A stretch of DNA of 64,000 nucleotides, taken from NCBI GenBank assembly GCA_020740775.1, contig JAHEWK010000003.1, positions 2,232,001 through 2,296,000 on the forward strand, written 5' to 3'. Positions 32,479-43,728 of the stretch are shown here, piece after piece (position 1 is the stretch's first letter; every line of letters starts with the position of its first letter). A program made the translations under genes and the position numbers. The notes under the pieces are model-generated. The model saw only the letters and a program-made list of their open reading frames with translations. It made no database searches and had not been told where the DNA came from. The stretch comes from Ilyonectria destructans (Eukaryota > Ascomycota > Sordariomycetes > Hypocreales > Nectriaceae).

Positions 32479-34241
32479 GGCCGGCCGTTTTGTCTCTCCG
32501 TCGCCTCTGTGTTGGCCAGGCGGGGGCACGACAGAGAGGACGGGGAGAGACGGGGGGTCCCGTATGCCAGGAGCAGTGGATGCGCTGTTGCCGAGGTCTA
32601 TGTTGCTATTGCTCTTGTAGCTGTGTCTATTGAAGCTCGCTCTAAAGGAGGGAAGAGGTGATGTTGTGGTGGAGGTGGAGGTGGAACTGGAGGTGGTGGT
32701 GGACGAAGCAGGTGCGGAGACGACGGATGCAAAGCTGGAGGATGACGATGATGTGATGACGGAGGCGGAAGCAACGGCGACAGTGCTGTATGTGTTGTAG
32801 TCGGAGGGAGACGGCGACGGGATAGCAGGCGTCAAGGCGCTGCTAGTCGAGATGGTGTGCGCCGGGGCCCGGAATCCTTGGGAGTGGCAGAGGTAGAGGC
32901 CGTGGCGGTCGCGGTCGTGGCCGTTGGCGTTGTGGGCTCGGGCGTTGGGTCTGGCGCATGCGTTGGCGCTGTGACCGGCGCTCGCACTGGCATGAGATGG
33001 ACTCGGCGAGGTCGAGGGAGATGGCGAGGGAGAGGGGGAAGAATGGAAGTGAGGAGAGTGAGGATGAGGCTGGCGCGGGTGCTGGGGCGGGATGAGATGC
33101 TTTAGAACCTGTCAGTCAGCAGAACGGACAGTGACGTGGGCCATGGCAAAGCAGGAGCAATGGAGCGAATGGAGTGAATGGAGCAATGGGGCAATGGCGT
33201 CTGAGAACTTTGGAGCCATGGGAATGGACAGTGGAGAGAGGGGGGAGAGACGATCGGGCCAGCCACGCCTAGCACGCACCCTGCAAGCTGCGCAAAGTAT
33301 GAGCGAAGTGTGTGCGTGACCCGGCCTGTCCTATTCGGGAGGTGTATGTGGGCAATGTGGGCAATGTAGCCTTGGAGGGTGTGCTCAAGTCAGGTACGTG
33401 TGTCCGGCGGAAGGTACCTTGGATCCAAAGGGATGGGATGGGATGGGATGTGATGAGGGGGGACTTCAAGGGACCGGACCCAGCAACCCAGCAACCCAGC
33501 GACCCAGCGACCCAGCAACAAGGGGAGGGATTCAATTGAGGCGGAGCGGGCAAGCAGGGCAGAGCAGGGCAGGGGGAGGGAAGATGTGTTAGAGTTAGAG
33601 GGTTATTAGGGGGGAGAAGAGTGAGTGAGTACCTGGAGAAGGGTACCTGGAAAAGAACCCCAAAAAAAACAAAGGGACGGGACGCACATACCGATGGCGA
33701 CGATGGTCTTTCTGACGAGAATGGCAACGAGGTCGTTGTTGTGGCTGGGCTCCTGCAGTTGACGCCGCCCAACCCAAGCTTGCTGCTGCGCTTGCTGTTC
33801 CTTTTGTTGCCGCTGGTCAGCGTGGCCATGGCGCGGATTGCCATGTTATTGGAGCTCATGCCGATGCTGGACCTCTTCCCGGCGTCCGCGGTAGTGGTCG
33901 CAGTGGTCGCAGTGGTCGCAGTGGTTGCAGCGGTCGCAGCGGTCATAGTGGCCGAGCGCCCACGAGCTCTGTCCATCCTGGAGTTGTCGTTCCCTGCGCC
34001 TGCAGCTTGCGCTTCCACACTGCGGGCGTGCGCGGCGTGGGGCGGCGCACCGGCTGCAGCGGGCGTTAGTCCGCTATACCAACTCTTCCGCTGGCGTGCC
34101 ACTGCGTAAAGGTTAGCATGTATCCTTGGCGGCGGGGGTTGCACCGTTGGGTGTGTGCTGCGACGTGGGTGGGCTTCCCAAGGTTGGGGTTATTGGCTGC
34201 ATCGAGAGGGTATTGGACGAATTGACATCGGGAATGCACAT
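32479..34241 (-). CDS. Possible 5' exons of the Ysc84 gene (low-complexity N-terminal extension)
   Basis: The reading frame of the MQRV start is open upstream without an ATG to 33108. There it meets an excellent acceptor (CTGACTGACAG) in phase 0. A strong donor TCG|GTATGT at 33691 ends an open exon 34101-33692, also in phase 0. That exon begins at acceptor CTAACCTTTACGCAG and joins in phase to 34241-34145, which opens with ATG (MCIPDVNSSNTLSMQ). The joined product would be about 1166 aa with a Ser/Pro/Thr/His-rich N-terminus. The phase agreement across three junctions favours real exons. Against it, the 583-nt intron is long and the composition is simple. The alternatives are a 5' UTR or a separate small gene. 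Confidence 0.42.
33431..33455. repeat. Microsatellite, (GGATG)4 plus TGATG
   Basis: Five tandem 5-bp units, the last with one change, lie in the putative long intron upstream of the Ysc84 gene. Confidence 0.9.
33479..33518. repeat. Tandem repeat, five copies of 8-bp CCCAGCRA
   Basis: Five contiguous 8-bp units alternating CCCAGCAA and CCCAGCGA, in the same putative intron as the GGATG repeat. Confidence 0.9.
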
Positions 34242-37200
34242 GGTGGTATCAAATTGCAAGACGGGATGAATGGGAAGAGAGTGAATGAGAAGGAAGGGAC
34301 GGAAAAAGAATGGAAAAATGAAAGGATCATCCTACGCTCTGTGCCAATGGCTCCCATGACTGACTGCCGCCTCGAACAAGTGTTCGCAAGGCTTTCTTTT
34401 TCGTGACAACCCGCCGCATTTACGGGTGAGGCCTACCAGTGCGGCAAAAGATGACGGGAGCGGGTGGAGGAGGAAGCAAAAGCAACGGAAAAAAAACAAG
34501 ATGCCAGGAAAAGTAAAACCAAAGGAGCAAGAAGGAAACTTGATGCATCAAATGCGGCGACGAAATACCTACTACCTAACCGTCGTCTCTCTGTCAATCC
34601 CTCCATTCCCCATCCCGTGTCTGATATTCCTCTCGTTGTTCTTTGACAAGAGCCCCAGCCCCATTCACCTCTCCCGCCAGGCACGCAGCCCCGTTCTGTA
34701 TCTAATATCCCCGTGTCCCCATGGATCCTCATGCTTATGTGATTTGTCTCTGGTTGTCCAGCCGAAGAACCGGCGTGAACGAGATGAACAGCGTGCAGGT
34801 GCCTCGTCTCGCTCCGCACCAAGACCCATGCGCGCCCTCGCTCATCGCTTGGTTACAGGCAACGCAGCACAGGCGGAGACTAGCAGCAGAAGAAGAAGAA
34901 AACAAAGCTATTCCTCTACGGCAGGTTTGGAATGCAGGTCTGGGGAGAGAAGAGGCGAGGCCATGAGGGGAGTCCCCAAGCGGACCTGCGTATGCTAGTG
35001 CTTGAGCGCCTCAGATCCTGCAAGAGGCTAACCCCGTCACAAATTCCCCACCCACCAGGAACCCGCAGCACCTCCAGGAAGGTTTCGGCCAGGCAAGCAA
35101 GTCATTCCCAGGACGGCATCAATCCGACGTTGCGGCCTCGGCGGCGCCTTGCTCTCGGCAGGGAGAAAAAGTCTATTACCGTAGTTCCCGGCGGATCGTC
35201 TCTAAGGCGCTTCCGCGGATGGAGTGGCCCTGGCCTGACTCGAAGGGCCTGAATCTGCCATGCTTCCTAAGCCCTTCTCGACAAGACTCAAAACCCTGAA
35301 AGAACAAAAAGTGGTCTGTTCTCAGCTGACGACAACACTGACTGACTAGCTCTACCGTTGGAACTAGTTAGAGGGAGTCGGAGAGAACTCGTTCGTCGTA
35401 GGCTCTCGCCCTCCCTCGACACCACCAACCATTTCTCGCCCCCACAGGCATAGCGCGCCAGGCAGTTCCTGTCACCACTCACCGGCCGCCGGGGCATCCA
35501 TCCCATCTCGTCCGGATCCATAGCCACATGCCACGGAAAATTCAAGCCACTTGTCAGACTGGTGGGGTTGTCGTCTACTATGTGCTGCTACGTAGTACGT
35601 ACAGTACAGTATGTCGTGGGAACGGCAGAGCACAGTGGATAACCGGGTACATTCCGAGGAGAACAATCAATCAATCCCCATCGGATTCAGCCGCCACCGT
35701 TTACATTGACAGGCCGGAACGCAGCCAGGAACCACCAAGGCATGATACAGTCAAAGGAGTCAAGGCCCCGTATATCCACGAACTGGCGTGAACCACCTGC
35801 CACCATCCGCCACCGTCCACGGCGCATCCCTTTCTTTTTCATTCCAGGAGGGAAAGCCATACAAGGGGTAAAAGCCACCCAAGATCGAAATCCCTCTTTG
35901 ACTCTGAGGCAGGCAAAATAGAATAGGAGAAAATACCAAGCCATTATGAAAATAGCTCTTTCTTTCTTCCTCGGGTTTCGCAAATTGGCGATTCGCCAAC
36001 GGCTGCTTCAGGATTGCTGGGTCCAATTCACAGGGTCGGTGCTCCACGCGGGCCCATCAAGATGGATACGGAGTCGATGATGTGTTAGATCCCAGGGAGC
36101 AATACGTCGATCAGGGTCCCTGTCCTTGCTAGCACCAGAACAAAAAAAAATCCAGTCGGAGATTCGGGCGCCTTGACTCCCGGCGCCGAGGCCATGGATG
36201 GGCCATGGCTACCGTTCGCATGGCGGAAAGGCATTCGTTGATATTGCCAATTAATAAGTCTGGATATATGGAATCCTTTGCGTTCATCTCATCTCATCCT
36301 GCAGCAGGTTATTTAACTACTCCGCTCTCCCTGCATGCTGCTGGTGTATTAGTTGCAGCTTGCCTGCGCCGACATGTCCGACCTGCATTTGTACGTTACA
36401 TACAGTATGTCTATTTAATCGGCGATAATTTCCATCCGCTTCCCGGTTCTTCATGATACGTACTGCAAATATTCTTCCGGTATTCCTTGCCCAGAACTAT
36501 TTCCGTAAAACGCACGCGCCATCAAGCGCAACGTCCACCTCCTGCATGCTGAGTCTCCCCATCATTCCAGCTCAGCCCCAACCAGGAATGCCCTCGCAGC
36601 AGGGATGACGCCAGTTCCCGCAATATGGATGGGCGCCTCTCGCCAGCTCTGACCTCCTCTCCAAATTGCCTCCCTGCAGTGAAAGGAGGGGCATGCGCTG
36701 TGGAGAGAGCTTTCTCTAACACGCTTCGCAACTGGCTTATTGCACTACTGCACCACTTGTGTGGGCATGGTCCCTGGCGTGCTGCATCCATTTTATTACA
36801 CGGCAGGATCTCTTCTTTTCTGATATTACCGCTGCGACTCGCAGCTGAGTTGAGTAACCTTATTTCGGCCCAGCTTTGACCTTGTAGAAAGTCGGAGCCA
36901 CTGGTTTGATTGACGATTCTTTTGACACATTCAAAGACTCCTCCTGCTTCACGATTCACATAATCACACACAGGCACTGCGTCACACCGTATTTGAAGAC
37001 GAAAAAGCAATTCCATTTGGGCTTTGAGGTAACAAATTGAAAAATCCCACGTCCCCGACATGTCTCATTCTCCCAACATGATATTCGTCGGCATACCCAA
37101 TGTCTCATACCTCCTGCCCATCCTCTCCAATCGACGAATAATTCCCTCCACACCAAACACGCCTCTCCGAGAAATGTATCCGAGCCCCCCGATCACCAGC

Positions 37201-37427
37201 GCCGCGACGCCAAAATGGCATAAGCCCAAACTCCGGGCTTCAGGTCCCGCATATCCCGGGCAAGCCCCGTCTGTATGGGGAACGGGGGCTGTCGCGGGAG
37301 GCCGATGAGGGAACTCTGAATGATTCAAAGCCTGCCTTTTCTCACGGACGAGGATTTAGCCGAGGTCGTGTAATCACCCCGACTCCCAGCTCAACGCACG
37401 GGCTTTCACATGTTGTGTTGATCAATA
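34242..37427. other. 3.2-kb region without a supported gene
   Basis: Only short overlapping frames occur. The longest, on the minus strand at 36522-37061, shows no recognisable motif. A short minus-strand frame at 37065-37320 has some membrane-protein character but no ATG near its 5' end and is discussed as a finding. No RNA gene is recognised. The part nearest 34242 may be the promoter of the Ysc84 gene. Confidence 0.45.
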
Positions 37428-37899
37428 TTACAGCCGCTTCTTCAAGCCCCCGACTCCATCACCAAGTCCCAAACCGTCTCCGACAGACCCCACGGCACCC
37501 TCGTCCACTTCTGTTCACGGGACGTCAGCTCTCAGTTTTCTCGTCACATCTCACATAGTCAACTAACCGCTTGTCTTTTCTTGCGCTGCTTTAAGCCCTT
37601 CTTCCCCCTGCACCTGCTTTAGTGCTGCCTCCGCCTTTGCTTTCGCTATGGAAGCTCTGTGACATGTCTCAGCATTCCCTCATAGTTGATAGGTGCGCAA
37701 AACGCGGGGGGCCCCAATATCGTTTCTTTTTTCCCACTCTTTGCTTCTGTGCCACTAGACTCGGGTATACATCGCTCACTCACCCGATTGAATTGATAAG
37801 AGGATCGAGGTAACCTTCCTGGTACGACCAATAGCCGCCAGCGGCGACCGTAGTCAGAATGACTAGGGTCACCAGGATCGATACCAGGGTGGAGTCCAT
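37428..37899 (-). CDS. Small single-pass membrane protein, about 95 aa, three exons
   Basis: No long frame covers this gene; it appears only after splicing. Exons 37899-37784, 37656-37568 and 37510-37428 on the minus strand join in phase (introns 127 and 57 nt, donors GTGAGT and GTTAGT). The product starts MDSTLVSILVTLVILTTVAA, a signal-anchor helix, followed by GGYWSYQEGYLDPLINSIG. A helical charged segment with AKAKAEAALKQVQGEEG comes next, then a Gly-rich end closing GGLKKRL. The overall pattern (short anchor, LDPLI, KAKAEA, GGLKK end) recalls small uncharacterised fungal proteins that I know only as hypothetical. If the second intron is not removed, translation stops at 37563 and gives 69 aa. 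Localisation and role are unknown. Confidence 0.65.
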
Positions 37900-38379
37900 T
37901 GTGATGGTGGGATAGCTTCGATGATGGAATTTGCTCGGTGTGTGTATCTCTGGTCTCTTGCGACTTCTGTTTTGTTCTTGTTTTTTAAGAAAGATCCAAA
38001 TCAAATATTCCAGTCTTTGCCATGTCTGTATAATGCCAGAGTCGTTGTTTTATACACGTACCAGTCCATCGAAGAGTGACGTGCAAGTGGGGAGGAAACC
38101 TGTTTTCTGTACAACCCACCTTGCGGGGATCGCTGTTGTCATATCTAAACACCGCATTTACCCATCACATCATCCGTTTGCCACGTCGTATCCTGTTTTA
38201 GGTCTGTTTAGATGCGGCATCCTGAGTTGGCTGTCAGACTACAATATGTTGTCGTCATGTTTACAACTTCTCAGTCATGTTGGAAGAGCACCACGCATGC
38301 ATTAAAATGACGTGAAATTATGCGCGTATATGCGGGCAAATGTGCGAGTATGGATACCTCTCATGTTCATACGTCTTCA
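37900..38379. other. Intergenic region between two minus-strand genes
   Basis: 480 bp holding the 3' end of the F-box gene and the promoter of the small membrane protein. No other feature was seen. Confidence 0.5.
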
Positions 38380-39672
38380 CTATTGCCCTCTGATCTTCCA
38401 TGGAAGCCGGGGACACTCGCCGCCCTCCATAATATACTTCTCTATCTCAGAGCCCTCCACACCGTATCTCAAATGATGCCCGCGAATGCCATCTCCAGAT
38501 ATCCAGGTGTATTGATCATCACTAAATGGCCAACACGACTGCCCAAACAAACCACTGATATGAACGTCATTCAGGCATTTCAGCTGTTGATTCATCAATT
38601 CAAAAACAAGTTCCCACGTGAACTTGCTGGGAACCACACCTCGCTTAGAAGCCACCCCTCGCATAGACCGTAGCTGCACACGCTTAACTGTTGCGCTGTG
38701 GGATACCAGAAAAGAAGCGAAATGGTCGAGGTTGAAAGCAATCTCCAAGAGGTCAAGGCTTTCTAGGTGTTGAAGATGGGTGTTAGGGAGGAATCGCCCG
38801 CCTTCTGGGGTCCATGGCTTTCGAAACCCGTGTAGTTGGAGTTCGCGGAGAAGGGGCATCAGCGAGATGAAGTTCTCCAGCTTGTCATCTTCAGGAGCTC
38901 CCTTGCCATCAAGCCCCAAGAGCACCTGTTTGATGGAACCGAAACTAGTTTTAGCCTGGCCGTCCAAAATAGAGGGAAGTGGGAGCCGTCGATACTCTAT
39001 TGGGTCGATCGCCAGTCTTTTCAGAGGCACATTGCGCTTCTTTAAGACATCGAGAACGGCGCGCTGGACATTGAAAAGTTCGTCTCCGGCCAGGTCTACC
39101 GAGGTCTCGTCATTAAACCATCCTTTGACCTCTTCGATTTTCCACGGACACTCGGTCCACGTTAGATAGACAGACTCGAGGTTGATGAGTCGCTCCAAGG
39201 CGGGCTCAACAAGGTCCAGGTCGAGATGTGGGTTGCCTTCACCTGATGACTGATTGTTGAAGTAGTCATCCCATTGATCAACCAAGTGTTTAAACTGATG
39301 ATATTCTGTCCCCCAATCGTAGACGCTTTCTCTCTTGATTTCATCATGGTCCATCCTCGCGAAGTAAAATTTGACGGATCGGATACGGCTCACCAACTGC
39401 GGCTGCTGAGACAGATCTGCAAGTCGTTGTGCGTCCTGTCTGAACGGAAAACCCACGAATTCTTTCAAAGCGAGCAGTTGGCGCGAAGCTCCAGCTATGA
39501 ATTTAGAACAGAGTCGGAAACTTTTCAGATCGGGTGAGCTGAGAAGCGAAGCAATAGCCACAATCAGCTCATGCGGGAGCAGCGCAATGACGGAGAACCG
39601 AGGAATATTGGCACTAGGCATCCTTGGTGTATGCTGAGAAATGACGGCACCAGACTGCCTTGGTGTTTCCAT
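38380..39672 (-). CDS. F-box-like protein with leucine-rich C-terminal region
   Basis: A single exon of 430 aa starting at an ATG (39672-39670). Residues about 27-63 (SVIALLPHELIVAIASLLSS followed by DLKSFRLCSKFI) match the F-box pattern: LP..L...I...L, then DL...RL.C..F. This would bind Skp1 in an SCF ubiquitin ligase. The remainder has scattered leucine-rich segments (LINLESVYLTWTECPW, LMPLLRELQLHGF, LQHLESLDLLEIAFNL), suggesting an irregular LRR substrate-recognition domain. Such F-box proteins are numerous and fast-evolving in filamentous fungi, and the substrate cannot be predicted. Only 237 bp separate its start from that of the divergent 66-aa membrane protein, so a shared promoter is likely. 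Confidence 0.82.
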   Translation of the reverse strand: METPRQSGAVISQHTPRMPSANIPRFSVIALLPHELIVAIASLLSSPDLKSFRLCSKFIAGASRQLLALKEFVGFPFRQDAQRLADLSQQPQLVSRIRSVKFYFARMDHDEIKRESVYDWGTEYHQFKHLVDQWDDYFNNQSSGEGNPHLDLDLVEPALERLINLESVYLTWTECPWKIEEVKGWFNDETSVDLAGDELFNVQRAVLDVLKKRNVPLKRLAIDPIEYRRLPLPSILDGQAKTSFGSIKQVLLGLDGKGAPEDDKLENFISLMPLLRELQLHGFRKPWTPEGGRFLPNTHLQHLESLDLLEIAFNLDHFASFLVSHSATVKRVQLRSMRGVASKRGVVPSKFTWELVFELMNQQLKCLNDVHISGLFGQSCWPFSDDQYTWISGDGIRGHHLRYGVEGSEIEKYIMEGGECPRLPWKIRGQ

Positions 39673-39909
39673 GATCTTGGTGCCAGAGGGAGCCCATCTA
39701 GGCGATCAGATTCTTGTTGACGTTGTGAATGTGATGCGGACGAGAAACGATGTCATGAGGGGCTCCTAGGCGGAGTGGTTTAACTGATAAATGCACCCTG
39801 GCCGTCCCACTAGCGCCTCCAGCTTCGAAATTTGCAACGCCATCTCACGTCCGCTCACGACACTCGACCCTCCGCCGCACATTCATCGCTTGTCCAGACT
39901 ATTCGAACC

Positions 39910-40180
39910 ATGTTCAAGTGCGTTACTATCCCCTCGTCACAGTCAACTAATCCATTTTGCTCACATCCCTCTCACCCCGCTCTGCAGGGCCTTCAAAAAC
40001 CTTCCTCCCAAGACTCGTGCTGGAGTCGGCGTCGCGATCCTCGCCTGGGGAGGAGTTGGCCTGTACCTCTCTGACCGTGCTGAGGAGGAATACCCGGCGA
40101 CTGAGGAAGACAAGGCCAAGTTGAGCCGGTACACACCGAAGATCATTGTCGTGGATAACGACAAACCCCAGGATCGTTAG
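39910..40180 (+). CDS. Small membrane protein, 66 aa, with 8-nt first coding exon
   Basis: The first coding exon is only ATGTTCAA (39910-39917). A 70-nt GTGCGT...CTGCAG intron follows, then exon 39988-40180. The join gives MFKAFKNLPPKTRAGVGVAI, a basic amphipathic start, and one hydrophobic helix (GVGVAILAWGGVGLYLS). A charged tail with EEEYPATEEDKAKLSRYTPK and VVDNDK completes it. This shape fits small mitochondrial inner-membrane proteins, and I recall similar fungal hypothetical proteins, but localisation is inference. A longer frame running unspliced through the intron from about 39791 lacks this typical start and is less likely. Confidence 0.7.
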
Positions 40181-40752
40181 GGGTCATACGTCGAGATGAA
40201 ATGGATTCGAAATGAGATGCTTATGCCAAAGAACGGCTCTATCCTACCAACCCAACGCCTTGTTTAATTATGCGGGCGTGAACGCGGTCTTCGTTATTTC
40301 CTAAGCATGGCAAATGGACCGCTGAGGTAGTCTCGGCATGCATTCACACATCACTGTCAATTGGTACGGGAATCATTACATCTTCAACAGTCTATTGCTT
40401 CGTTTTCACCATATGGAAGTCCCTTTGTACAATCAAACCACCAATCCATCTTGCATTCACCACAAAAAAACAAGTCTCACTAACAAAACGGACTGAGCGT
40501 GTCAAGGAGCAAACATCATTAACCAGGCCAAGCCATGAAGTCGTACGACCAACCTCCCTCTCTAAAGTCTAGTAATGCAACAACAACTCCTCCCCCGTCT
40601 AATACTCGGACGAAAATGCAGTAAGTACCGACCATGGATGCATGAGAGCGAATCCGAATCGAGAACGATCGGATCCCGTGAGCCAGAAAATCAAAATCAA
40701 ATGCAACGCCTCCGAATGCAGCCCCCTCCTCCACCAGTTTGCTTTTTGAGAA
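40181..40752. other. Convergent 3' intergenic region
   Basis: 572 bp between the 66-aa gene and the zinc-finger gene stop codon, presumably the two 3' UTRs. No other feature is supported. Confidence 0.5.
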
Positions 40753-43728
40753 TCATGCTATGCCAGCCGTTTTGACAGACCCCGTCCCAGCGTCATCCAC
40801 CACCGCTTGTGGCAGTGGCGTAAACATCTTTGCCATCTCAAGTGTTAAATCCATAGCCCCGAATTGATCATCAATCTCTCCAATTGATCCTAACTCTTCC
40901 CCTCTTGATGCTCCATCAGACATCACCCAGGCTCTGACCGATTTCAAGAGCTGCATGACTTGCATGAACCGCACGTCAGAAGCCATTTGAAATTCGGCAG
41001 GTCGAGTATGCTGCACCATGTACTTTGCCAACCAGTAAAAGTGAATTCCATCCCGTGAAAATCCATGTCGCCGAGGATTGTTTGACGCCGGTATCGTGGG
41101 TGGGAACTGCGAGGACATGTCCACATCCCAATTCGTCTTGAACTTGTCTAGCGCGAAGTTGAGTGCTTGGAGGCTCTGCAGATCCGGTTTTTGAGATGCC
41201 CCATTTACGGGAGAACCCCTGCCGCTGTGGACTCCCGCCGACGTCATCCAATCGCTTGGAGGTGGGGTCCCGTAATTTGAAAACTGTGCCGTTCCTTCCA
41301 CCTGTGCCCTTCGAATCAAGGCCAATATGCCGTGTATCAAAATGAATTTTCCGTAGAGGTTTGTACTTCCAGGTTGAATCTCGAATGAGGAATGGAGAAG
41401 GGCTTTGAGCACCCAATCCATCTCTGGTTGCTTGGCCCGCTGCGTACCGTGTGCATTTTTCTCGCGAGCGACATCCGGACCTCGGAGGCCGAGTGCCGAA
41501 ACACAATCCTCCGCCGAGTCCGCATCCCAAGCTGCGTCATCGCAAGGAAGGGGCAAATGTATCTCGAACACATCAAAGAGTGGATGTGCGTTGAAATACA
41601 GCACCATCGCGGTTTCGCAGAGGAAAATGCCAAACATGGTACGGTTGCGTCGTTCGTGGTCGATCCATGATTCCCAATTGAAGTCTTGCAGACTAAAACT
41701 AGAAGGGTTGGGATCAACTTGCCGCAAGAGTGATGTGAAAGCAGGGTCATCTGAAGATTGAAACAGGTTGAACTTTCGAGCGCCAGATGCCAAGAACGGA
41801 TGCATCTGGCGAGCCCGATCGCGTTGTTGAGGGGTCCCGTTCCATACCAAAAGAATGCACATAAACATGACAGCTTGGAGTTCTTCAATGTCGGTTCGAG
41901 ATGCGTTCATCGGTGAATTCGGCAGCTCGGCCCTAAACACCTTGCAATCGCGTTCGAGCGCAACGCACAAAAAGTCCATCATCTCGCGAACATTAGATGG
42001 CGTAACACGGTCAGAGTAGCAAGCACCGATACAACACATGCCTGCAAGTAAGCCAGTGTACGCATCCATGATCTTGAATGTTGCGACATGAAGAATGGGT
42101 ACGTGGATATGGAAATGAGTGTACTTGTCCAGGAAATCTTTGATGTTGTCAGGTGTAAAGTAGAGGTTCATGCCCGCGCTTTGGGGATCAATCGCCTGAT
42201 TAGGAGGGTAAAAAAAGTTGAGGATCTGATCGGAGAGTTGGTTGTATGGATTTTGAAGATGAGATGGCATCCCCCAATTCGAATTGAGGGTGTCGCTAGG
42301 CCTGGGGCCTGTCGTTCCGGGCTCGGCATTAGGCTCGGTTTTGGTTGCGATCTGCGTCTGTCCAAGATTAGGAATGAAAGAGGTGTTGACGTAGGTTTGA
42401 TGCGCACCAGCCTGGAACATCTGAGACCAATCAAGGCCAGATTGTTGGTTTTGGTTTGAATTGCCATACATGGGCATTCCGTTCTGACCCGGAGGCATGC
42501 TGTAACCAGGAAGCTGCTGCTGGTTCATGGAGCTCGAGACATCGGTACCGTAAGGCTGCGAGCCGCCCATCACGGGCATCTGGCGCCTGTCCCCGTTATT
42601 ACCGTTGTCGAGGCGTCCAATCGAGCTGGATCGTGACAGATGGTTCTGGTCTCCGGCCATGTTGTTCATGCCATCTTGGACGGGAACCATGCCGAAGGGG
42701 TGCACCATGTTGTCTCCTGGGATGTTACCAAGTCCGTTCAGGTGGTTCAAGTCACCCTCGTGACCGAGGCCAGCGGCCTTTTGGGACTGGGCATTCTTCT
42801 TAACGTGAGCTTGAGGGTGGGACAAGTGGCTAGCTCCGGTGGGGTTTCCACGGCGGATAGAGCACTTTTGGAAGTGACGCTTCAGGATATCACTTCGAGA
42901 AAACGTATCGCGGCAAAGGACACACATGTAAGGGCGGTCGCCGGTGTCTGGGAAAAATCTGCGTTAGCGGGTTAACATGGCAAGAAAGGTTCACATATAC
43001 TTACGTCGCAAAAGGTGACGCTTAAGATGCTTCGCGTGAAGGTAGGTCTTTGTGCAATGGGGGCAAGGAAACTTTCCATCGGCATCCTTGACGGGAATGA
43101 CCGTGTTCTTGGTGGCACCAGTGCCGGCAGCAGGAGCGGCGGGTCGGCCAGGAGCACTGGGTAGGATACCGCGTCGGCCCTGCGAACCGACAACGTGAGT
43201 AGGCTGGTCACCCTCGTGCTGGAGAACGGAGTTGGGCTGCATCAACGAGCTGGGTCCGTAGGGCGATGAGACGCCAGGCTGGGACATGATGCCGCCAGGA
43301 GGCATGGGACGCAACACGGGAGGCCCTCGACCGCCAACGGGGGCGGGAGCGATGGGCTGCGGGTGGGACGCGGTGGTGGTCGCCTGGGGCATCATGGCGC
43401 CGGAAGTGCCATACGCCTGGGGAGGGGGGTACTGGCTCTGAGGCATTGAGTAGATGCCGCCGCGGCCTCCGGGCTGCGAGGTCTGCTGGTAGCTTGGGAG
43501 ATTGTTGTTCGAGCCGGGCGTGTTGGGAGTGCCCGGTGTCCGCGGCGTGTGCGGGTGGCTACCGTAGAGAGGCTGCATTGCTGAGGCGGGAGGCTGCAAC
43601 GGCGGAAGAGTCTGAGGAAGGGGAGAGCCGGTTTGAAGCTGGTTGGGGGCAATGGCGGTGGGCGAAGGATAAGTCTGACCAGAAGAAGTCGTGTTTACAC
43701 CATTGGTGGGATACTGCGAACCGTCCAT
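40753..43728 (-). CDS. Zinc-finger transcription factor: two C2H2-type fingers plus fungal-specific TF domain
   Basis: Exons 43728-43005 and 42947-40753 on the minus strand join in phase to 972 aa. The first 200 residues are Pro/Gln/Ser/Gly-rich, typical of an activation or disordered region. Two adjacent fingers follow. Finger 1 is CPHC...H-x3-H (C222, C225, H238, H242), with its last His codon created by the splice. Finger 2 is C-x2-C-x12-H-x3-C (C250, C253, H266, C270), a C2HC variant. The C-terminal half has the fungal-specific transcription factor domain (PF04082 type), e.g. YTHFHIHVPILHVATFKI and DHERRNRTMFGIFLCETAMV. The factor should bind DNA in the nucleus. Targets are unknown and I do not assign a named orthologue. 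The ATG chosen is the first in the frame. The very long gene-free region upstream may hold its regulatory sequence or a long 5' leader. Confidence 0.9.

Noticed and set aside
32479..32835. Separate gene starting at 32835
   Set aside because: The codon there is TTG, not ATG, and the frame continues both ways; it is treated as part of the Ysc84 gene's 5' end.
37428..37510. Alternative frame reading QKWTRVPWGLSETVWDLVM
   Set aside because: Looks protein-like but has no ATG and no in-phase upstream exon; the frame that joins the small membrane protein is preferred.
39765..39850. tRNA-like box A (GGCGGAGTGGTTTAAC) near the F-box/66-aa promoter
   Set aside because: No matching box B or cloverleaf arms could be found downstream.
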